Shown here piece by piece: positions 56,491 to 64,000 of a DNA stretch of 64,000 bases. The translations under genes were made by a program, and so were the position numbers. Origin of the DNA: Mugil cephalus (taxonomy: Eukaryota; Chordata; Actinopteri; Mugiliformes; Mugilidae); contig NC_061772.1 in assembly GCF_022458985.1 (NCBI RefSeq), positions 31,448,006 to 31,512,005 on the forward strand. Direction: 5' to 3'. Under the pieces are notes generated by a model, which searched no databases, was not told the origin of the DNA, and saw only the letters and a program-made list of their open reading frames with translations. The first letter of the stretch is position 1. Every line of letters begins with the position of its first letter.

Positions 56491-57274
56491 GGGGTCTTGT
56501 TGAGGTTCCATGCTAAGCTAAGCTAAGCTAAGCTAAGCTACGGTCAGGGCCAGGGCCAGGTTAAGGGTCCTGGTGACCTGTGTTTGACCCAGCTCTTGTT
56601 CCAGGTTTGGAGGTAAGCCCTTGGTGGCCTTTACATTAACCAGCAGCTTAGAGCCAGTCTGACCCGCTGGAGGCAGGTGTTTCTAATGTGGTCATATGCT
56701 GTGAAAATGTCAGAGGAACAAATGCACCACTGTGGTTTCCCATCAGCCCCAGTAATCACATGCTCGTTCCCCTCACTTTTACTGCAGATTAGCACGGACC
56801 AGGATCATAATCAGCTTTCTGCTTCATATGGACGAACTACCCAGGAATCAGTTCCTCTATAGTTCCTCTGAGCCAAGGCAGCCTCCTCACTTATTCACTC
56901 CTCCTCCTGCTCCTCCTCTTCTTACTCCCCCTCAGCTCATCGCCCCCTATATCAGAGTTGGCAGCTCCCAGCTCCATGGGGAGGGTCCAGTTTGTTTCCT
57001 GGCTGAGGGTTTGACGCTGAACAGACCAGCAGCGCTATCTCCTCCTCCTATCTCCTCCTTCTCCTCTTCCTCCTGACTATCCCTCCTCCCCTTCCTCCAA
57101 TCTCCTCCTCCTCCTATCTTCTCCTCTGGGATGATACCAGTCCAGAACCAAGAGTCTGGGTCAGAGGACGTTATTAGTCCGGTTCTGAACAGGTTTCAGT
57201 TCCTCAGTTCTGTTTCCATCCTCCACTTCTCTTTCTTTTTTCTGTGGAGTTGCAACATGTTACCTCATGAGGCT

Positions 57275-57645
57275 AGGAAGAGCTACTGTTAGCTGGGAGG
57301 CTAGGAAGAGCTACTGTTAGCTGGGAAGCTAGGAGGTGCTACTGTTAGCTGGGAGGCTAGGAAGAGCTACTGTTAGCTGGGAGGCTAGGAGGTGCTACTG
57401 TTAGCTGGGAGGCTAGGAAGAGCTACTGTTAGCTGGGAGGCTAGGAAGAGCTACTGTAAGCTGGGAGGCTAGGAAGAGCTACTGTTAGCTGGGAAGCTAG
57501 TAAGAGCTACTGTTAGCTGGGAAGCTAGGAGGTGCTACTGTTAGCTGGGAGGCTAGGAAGAGCTACTGTTAGCTGGGAGGCTAGGAGGAGCTACTGTTAG
57601 CTGGGAGGCTAGGAGCAGCTGCTGTTAGCTGGGAGGCTAAGCTGG
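57275..57645. repeat. 28-bp minisatellite, same unit as wdr59 intron 18 on the other strand
   Basis: About 13 units of GGAAGAGCTACTGTTAGCTG, GGAGGCTA. Confidence 0.94.
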
Positions 57646-58089
57646 GCTACTTTATGGACTCATCTATCTCTCATAAAAATGTATGTGTTTCTGTGTTTGT
57701 CCTTTATAAAAAAAAAATCATGTGATTGGAGGAAACAGTGACCACATGACGACCAGTGACCTTTATTGAACCATGATCAATAGATGGAGGACGAAGTGAC
57801 CAGTCTGATAAGAGACACACAAACCTGTTTGTGGAGGTTCTCAGTCCTCCAGGTCAGGGTCCATCCCAAAAACCCTTCATCCCTGTCCTCTGTCCCTGTT
57901 AATGGTCTAGGCCCCTGGGGGGAGCCAGAGGGACACGAGAAAAATAAACCTGAAAAAAAGTGTAAACATCTGGTTCGCTAACTACAGAGGATGTGAGGTT
58001 CCTGACAATGAATCCACAGCTTAATGGATCCGTACTGTAAATTCAACATTCTGACTGTGTCCTTGTCCCAGTTTACACGGAATAACTGA

Positions 58090-58420
58090 AGGGAACGTGT
58101 CCTCCTCCTCCTCCACACTAGGGGGTGATATGTGTCTTTATAGATTAATATGACCTATTACGTCAGATAATAAACTGGAGTGGTTCATGTGTCAGACCGA
58201 CATTTAAGCAAGAACCAGATGGAGAATAGTTGAGCTTTTTAATCTGGTGTGTAATGTGTTTTCCTTATGGTGCAGATAGATGGCGCTATCCCTCAGACCG
58301 TTCTTCTGCCAGCTCTGTTTACCTACTTTCTTGCAAGTTTTTGTTCCAGGCTCAAACACCAGTGCAGCGTTTGTGCAGCATTAGTACATGAGTTGTCCAG
58401 TTAAAGTCCGACTGAGGTGT
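58090..58420 (-). mobile_element. dispersed repeat family D, unexpanded copy
   Basis: Inverse of 42320-42750. It includes TCCACACTAGGGGGTGATAT at one end and AGTTGTCCAGTTAAAGTC at the other, with one GATGGCGCTATCCCTCAG unit. Confidence 0.7.
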
Positions 58421-58639
58421 ATACATGACAGAGAAAATCTATTTCCAATCACATTATCTGTGTCAGTCATATAAGGACAACTCTGATATTATTGATACTG
58501 CCTTTGAGCCTCACTATCGTGATAACAGTTAGTTTTAACTAGTCTTCATAGATCAATTTTGTTTCACTTCCTTGTTTTTCGTGGGGGTGGAGTCTGTGGC
58601 AAATGGGCGTGGCCGGAAAAAAGCTGATTTACATTTAAA

Positions 58640-58830
58640 GCTACAGGCCCTGACACATGGAGGAGATGTTGTGTTTGGTCTTTTTTTATTCTTTATCTTT
58701 TTCTTATCTTATTTTATTTTTTTTATTTGTATTTGACTCTATCACCTTGTAACTGTCACTTTATGGAGCAACAACAACAAAACTGTTCCCTGAAAGATTA
58801 ATAAAGTTTTCTGATTCTGATTTTGAAATG
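58640..58830 (+). mobile_element. probable 3' tail of a non-LTR retrotransposon
   Basis: T-rich sequence, then GGAGCAACAACAACAAAAC, AATAAAG and TTCTGATTCTGATT at the end. Same kind of terminus as 56275-56490; truncated, with no coding part. Confidence 0.4.
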
Positions 58831-59277
58831 TGAGACTAATATCAGGCATTTAATCCACATCATGATGTCAATGGAAATAAGAAAATAAGAAGGGACGAAG
58901 CAACAGAGCAGAGGACAAAGGAAAGAAGAAACAGAGGAAGGGGTGAGGCAGTAAAGGAGGAGTGACGGATCTTTTCCTCCTCTTCAGACCGGGCTGAGGG
59001 CTTCATTCCTCGCTCTAATAAACCAGAGGCTGTTGAACCCGTGCTGAGGTTCTGTTTGTTGTTCAGCAGCAGAACACGATGCAGCTGGAACCAGCATTCA
59101 AACTAAACTTTATTCATCTGTTACCGTGGATACGTCAGAGAGTCAGAGATGGAGCAGATTCAGTCTTCACTGTCGGTTTTATCTCAAAAACACAACAACA
59201 CAATAATGATCAGAGTGTGTGGAGATCAGTGATCGATGAAGCTTTGTTTCTGTTCACATAACGTTTTAAATGTGGCT

Positions 59278-59440
59278 CAGTCTGTGTGTGAATCAGCAGC
59301 AGCGCCACCATGTGGTCAGTAGAATAATGTATCAGCTGCTGCCTCTGATGGATCTCTACCTACCACTGGACCAGAACCAGAACCACATGGAAGGAGACTT
59401 GGAGACATGATCCAGATTCAGGAACCAGATGAAAAGACTC
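59278..59440 (+). mobile_element. dispersed repeat family C, copy 3
   Basis: Shares its first part with 22262-22378 and its second part with 14335-14600, which links the three copies into one family. Confidence 0.7.
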
Positions 59441-60129
59441 TCACATGATAAGTTCTTTGTTTCCTGAGTTAATTCTAGTTCAGATTAGTTTCTTGTTTAG
59501 TTTGGTTCTCAGAATCTTTATAAAGGTTCTTCACTAATGAACGGACGTCTCTTATTCTGGAGTTAATTTCTACCAGTGGATGAATAAATGAGTTCATCTC
59601 CTCTTCTGGTCAGTATCTGGTCTTTAATGGGACCAGGACTCAATGTGGGTTCACACTAACCAGAGGAATGAGGTCACATGTGGACGGAGACCAGATCAGG
59701 GTTCACACCTGGACTCACACCTGGGTCAGGTGTAATCAGATTACCTCGAATGTTTCTGTTCTTCTCTCAGTTTGTGAAGTGTCAGCAGAGTTTGTGTTTT
59801 ACTGGTGCTCTGGTGTCACCGGTCAGCTGTTCTACTCAGAAATGAAGAAGATCTAAATAAAGTCTGCAGCGCTGCACGCAGAGGGAAACAAAACTGAAGA
59901 AAGAGGGAACAAGGGCCAAAGACGACAGGGGAAAGGAAGACGACAGATGGAACTGAGCTTCTAATGAGTCCAGTCCACAATCATTTAAAATCCCGTTTAA
60001 ATACGACCGACCTGGACCTGGTAGATCAGCTGGTTTCAGGCTTTAATATCGATGCAATACTTCAACCTTACTCAGCGACTCCAGGACATTTGATGAAGGG
60101 ATGAACAGGAGCTGTGATGTTAGTGAGTA

Positions 60130-60345
60130 GTAACGGAGTCACATCCACAGACTGAATCCTAGAATCTGATCTATGAGACTGAAGAGAAATAAATAGCAGA
60201 TCTACTTTAAAACCATTGTTGCTCTTCATCCATGTGGTATTAACCAGGTAAAATGTCTCAGGGGCTGGATTCCTGCTCCAGGAGAACATCTCTCCTCCTC
60301 TTCTTTCCACCATGTTCTCCTCTCTAAGCCTCTTAAAGTTCTCCT
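60130..60345 (-). mobile_element. dispersed repeat family A, copy 2
   Basis: Inverse copy of 330-545. A 99-codon open frame on the minus strand across this copy is read-through of the repeat, since the other copy does not keep it. Confidence 0.7.
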
Positions 60346-60786
60346 CCCTGCTCTCAGCACATCTCACTACAGAACCTTCTTTAGGAACCTTTCACCTCTA
60401 CCTCCATCTAGGAACAACTCTGAGAAAACATCAGGGTTCTAGTTTAATGTTCTTGACTTCGTCCACCAGGAGAAACTCTTTGAGTCTGTAGGGACACGTC
60501 CCCAGATGTTCAGCTAAACACCGGGAGCAATGAGTTCATCCTGCAGAGCTGATCTTTATTTTTGACTTCATGAAGGGACTAATTTATCAGATTATTTAAA
60601 GATTTGCTCTATGAATAAGAGCTCGTTAAAGGTCAGAGGTCAGACACTAGGCCCCACCCACTCACTCATGGTGGACAGCTCATCGTCGCGACAACAGGGT
60701 GAGCAGTCAGGAGACAACAACAAAAGGTCAGACAGAGGAAAACACAAGGAGCTGTTTACTTCCTTATTTTCACCAGTCGGACCAAT

Positions 60787-60828
60787 AATATAATATAATA
60801 TAATATAATATAATATAATATAATATAA
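60787..60828. repeat. pentamer array (TAATA)n
   Basis: About eight ATAAT units. Confidence 0.9.
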
Positions 60829-62309
60829 ATGTGTGTTTTTGTGAATAAAGATCAAAGAACGCTATTAAAAAGAAAGGCATTAAACGTATTTATTATGAAA
60901 GTGCTTCCTATGGTGTGGTTTGAGGTAAATATTCTCTAACGGGTGCAGGATCCTGGTTTAGACGCTGAGGCAGCAGATCTGCAGGACTGGAGTAAAGGTT
61001 CACAGATAAAACACTGATTAAAGAAGTCACAGGGAGGGGAGGTGCATCATGGGAGCTGTAGTTTAAAAGCTAAAGCCACGCTGGTTCCTCCCTGCTGTTG
61101 TTTCCAGTGGGACGTGTGAGACGATGAGAGGACTGGTTGTAATAAAGAAGCTCCTGAAGCTCAGTGAATAAATAATGAGCATCCAGGAAGTGTCTGTGAG
61201 GGTTCATGCAGGTCACAGCGCATCTGGACTGGATTTGACCACAAACCCTGCAGAGAGCGGCGCAAACCTCTGAGAGGATCAGTCCATCTCTAAGATGTGT
61301 TGCATTTTTACATTTATTTGATTTCTAAGATGTTTTGTATTGTTGGCATGTGGGTGGACAACAAAGACAAGAATTTCATTCTCCAGGTCCAGGTCCAGGT
61401 CCAGGTCCCGGTCCAGGTGAATATCTTTAGTCATGTGACCACCAGAGCTGAACCATTTACATATGAATCCTCAACAACTGGAATCCTGCATCTTCCCAGT
61501 TTACTCAGTTATTATAGGACACCACCCACTCATGCAGAGTAACCCCCCCCCCTCCCCCACCACAAATAAAGCCGGTTTGATATGTTTATCCTGTCCTCTC
61601 AGAGCTCGTCTCTGTGTGATCTCACACACGTTATTATAAATATTGACCCAGAACCATGAACTTCATAACTGCATGGATGAACAGGTGTTCCTAATAAAGT
61701 GCCGGGACCAGTTGTAGGTGAATTAAACTTTCCCTTGTTGGCCTCAGACGGAGAAGCTGAACCAGAGGAGGTCTGAGGTGTAACTCTCATAAGCTCTTTA
61801 CTCTCAGCTCTTATATAAGTGACTGAGCTCCTCAGGCTCCTAAGAGGATTCAGGCCCGTTTCTGCCAAACCGGACCGCAGGCTTTGTTTTTTATTTTCTG
61901 TCCATCATGTGGCTCTTCTGTTTGCAAACCCAGAGCAAAAAAAGAGGAAGTGACAGAAACCACTTCCTGCTTCTGGAGAGTTTTAGTTTTGCTGCTGATT
62001 CACTGCTGCTCCACAGTTTCCATCACTTCATCACGACGCTTTCAAATGTCGCCTCAGAGGCACGAGAAGACGCTTCTGAATCCACCTCATCATCTGATGG
62101 TAACAGAATCTGGATCAGGTCTGGATCAGGTCTGGATCAGGTCTCAGTGACCGACTGATGGAGACGTCAAAGAATTCCTGTTAGTCCAGGAGTTATATTA
62201 TTATATTATAATAAATTATGATTAATTATTATATATATTATATTGTGGTTCATCTGGAGAACAGATAGTTTATTTAGAGATATGTTTCAGAATAGTTTAA
62301 TGAACCAGA

Positions 62310-62725
62310 ACCATAGACTGTATATAAATATGGACTAAACACGTCTCCTCCATAGACTGTATATAAATATGGACTAAACACGTCTCCATAGACTGTATAT
62401 AAATATGGACTAAACACGTCTCCTCATAGACTGTATATAAATATGGACTAAACACGTCTCCTCCATAGACCGTATATAAATATGGACTAAACACGTCTCC
62501 TCCATAGACCGTATATAAATATGGACTAAACACGTCTCCTCCATAGACCGTATATAAATATGGACTAAACACGTCTCCTCCATAGACCGTATATAAATAT
62601 GGACTAAACACGTCTCCTCCATAGACCGTATATAAATATGGACTAAACACGTCTCCTCCATAGACCGTATATAAATATGGACTAAACACGTCTCCTCCAT
62701 AGACTGTATATAAATATGGACTAAG
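62310..62725. repeat. 39-bp minisatellite with a TATA-like core, about 11 units
   Basis: Each unit reads CATAGACCGTATATAAATAT, GGACTAAACACGTCTCCTC. The Tyr-rich minus-strand frame is read-through. Confidence 0.95.
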
Positions 62726-62729
62726 TAAA

Positions 62730-63777
62730 TAATCCCCTCGTCTCCTTTAGTTTTCGGTCTCATTCGTGGCCCTGGTTCTCTTCTGTAGAGATTCGGCCAG
62801 AAATCCGTTGAGGTTCTGATGCAGAGAAGACGACATGAATGAAGAGATGAATGAGTCTGAAGCTTTCCAGAGATGATCCGTTTAACACCAGAACCAGAAC
62901 TGATCCGCATCCTGAGGCAGGCGCATGTTCATCTCTGAAGGTTCAACATGGACGGATCTGGTCTCTCCTGGTCCTGGTTCTCATGTCCCAGATCCAGGGC
63001 TTGTACGGGGGAGCAGCCTCTGGCGGATTTAAGGCTCAGATAAGAACAAGGCTCGTTGCTTCATTTCTGCCTCCTCCGTTATCAGAGAGGAGGAGTAGGA
63101 GGAGGAGGAGGAGGAGGAAGAGGAGAGAGGAGGTGGAGGAGGAGGTGAATGGGAGGTCACTGATAAAGCAGATGCATTAATCTCAGAGACGTTTGTGAAC
63201 CCGACGAAAGAAAAATGATCTGAGACCAGGAGGACAAATCTCTGTCTCTGTCCCCCTGTAACGTCTCTGGGTCTGGTTCAGGTTTTATCTGGTACTGAAG
63301 CTTAAAGAATGAAAACATAGAAACTTTCCTTTTTATTTTCAAGGTGTTTAGTGACGTGTTAGTTGAACAGAATATTAATTTAAATAATATAAATGAGAAA
63401 TAAATGCACCAATATAATAATTGGGTTTGTCTCATCAGAGACGCTACATCTCTGGTCTTTTAATAAAATGCTAATGCTAATGCTATGTGTGGTCAGAGGT
63501 TGCATCTGCATTTTTGTCCTCTCTGTCTTCTTGTCTTCGTCTCCTCTGTTCGTGTCCTCTAGGTCTCCTCTCTATTTTTTTTTATTATTATTGTTTGTCA
63601 TTTGTTTTTTTTTTTTTTTTTTGTATTTCAGTTTCAGTTTGGTTTTTGTTTTGTCCTTTTTGTTAGTTTCTATTTTAGTCTTCACTCACTCTCACTTCTA
63701 CGTCAGTTCCTTGTTCTTCACGAAAGAGCAGAAGAAAAATTAAATGTTTGGTTTGACTGCTGACGATCGAAAAGTTA
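62730..63777. other. intergenic, no gene recognised
   Basis: (GGA)n near 63090-63145, T-rich tract 63570-63640 including a run of about 20 T. No exon evidence. Confidence 0.5.
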
Positions 63778-64000
63778 AACACTGGTTGAAGCTAATGCTA
63801 GTTGAGGCTAACACTCGTTGACGCTGATGCTGATTGAAGCTAATGCTAGTTGAGGCTAACACTCGTTGACGCTGATGCTGATTGAAGTTAATGCTAGTTG
63901 AAGCTAACACTCGTTGACGCTAATGCTGATTGAAGCTAATGCTAATTGAAGCTAACGCTGTTTGAAGCTAACACTCGTTGAAGCTAACGCTGGTTGAAGC
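63778..64000. repeat. minisatellite (GTTGAAGCTAATGCTAGTTG)n running off the right edge
   Basis: Alternating TTGAAGCTAATGCT and TTGACGCTGATGCTGA units, still repeating at the window end. Confidence 0.92.

Larger units (their letters stand above)
59450..62300. other. intergenic, no gene recognised
   Basis: Apart from family A (60130-60345) and a short array at 60787-60828 I see only short open frames with no family resemblance. A possible retrotransposon tail lies near 61300-61390. Confidence 0.5.

Noticed and set aside
60068..60367. 99-codon minus-strand frame (RREENMVERRGGEMF...)
   Set aside because: Lies over repeat family A; the other copy at 330-545 does not maintain the frame.
61884..62158. 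Overlapping 83- and 88-codon plus frames
   Set aside because: No recognised domain, no splice context, two overlapping phases of similar length; likely chance.
62297..62689. 130-codon minus frame with YLYTVYGGDVFSP repeats
   Set aside because: Translation of the 39-bp minisatellite only.
1..64000. Search for an undescribed defence, toxin or mobile gene system
   Set aside because: Nothing beyond five conserved vertebrate genes, non-autonomous elements and tandem repeats could be supported by reading alone.

Overview
The window is vertebrate nuclear DNA, most likely from a teleost fish. Five multi-exon genes with GT-AG introns can be read by eye. Their proteins match vertebrate families along their length, many introns are only 75-150 bp, and the sequence is full of (CA)n, (CAT)n, (CCT)n and minisatellite arrays. 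Most long open frames in the window are read-throughs of these arrays (runs of Cys-Val, Thr-His, Met, Ser or Gly-Pro) and are not genes. No prokaryotic, viral or CRISPR-type system is present.

Layout, left to right. 1-13495 holds the 5' end of a formin gene, probably fhod1, on the minus strand. Only its first three coding exons are visible, set in large repeat-filled introns; the gene runs off the left edge. 15003-20915 is nob1 (minus, 10 exons, 470 aa), the PIN-domain nuclease of 18S rRNA maturation. It carries an in-frame tandem duplication of one exon. 20916-21449 is a short head-to-head promoter shared with wdr59. 21450-37515 is wdr59 (plus, 26 exons, 970 aa), the GATOR2 subunit. 37972-40563 is wdr88 (minus, tail-to-tail with wdr59); its first exon may lie at 41325-41441 and its N-terminal WD-repeat exon was not found. 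42243-54471 is gpatch1 (minus, 20 exons, 925 aa), a G-patch spliceosome-associated protein. 54480-64000 shows no gene: it holds dispersed repeats, retrotransposon tails and tandem arrays.

The genes do not form a pathway. They are housekeeping neighbours: ribosome assembly, nutrient sensing, splicing and actin assembly. From general knowledge, human FHOD1, NOB1 and WDR59 lie on 16q and GPATCH1 and WDR88 on 19q13, so the window joins two human linkage groups.

The most unusual feature is the relation between tandem repeats and splice sites. At three gpatch1 exons (ends at 51086, 49049 and 46193) the minisatellite unit spans the exon-intron junction, so the 5' splice site is copied about 20 to 50 times downstream. 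In nob1 intron 3 a 10-mer array starts at the third intron base. At the 3' end of wdr88 a repeat unit contains the last codons and the stop. Several introns are almost wholly one repeat. A 710-bp hAT-type MITE with an 8-bp target-site duplication sits in wdr59 intron 3, and a second 514-bp inverted-repeat element is nested inside a minisatellite in intron 7. All exon boundaries were set by hand from splice consensus, reading phase and remembered family similarity; no search was run.
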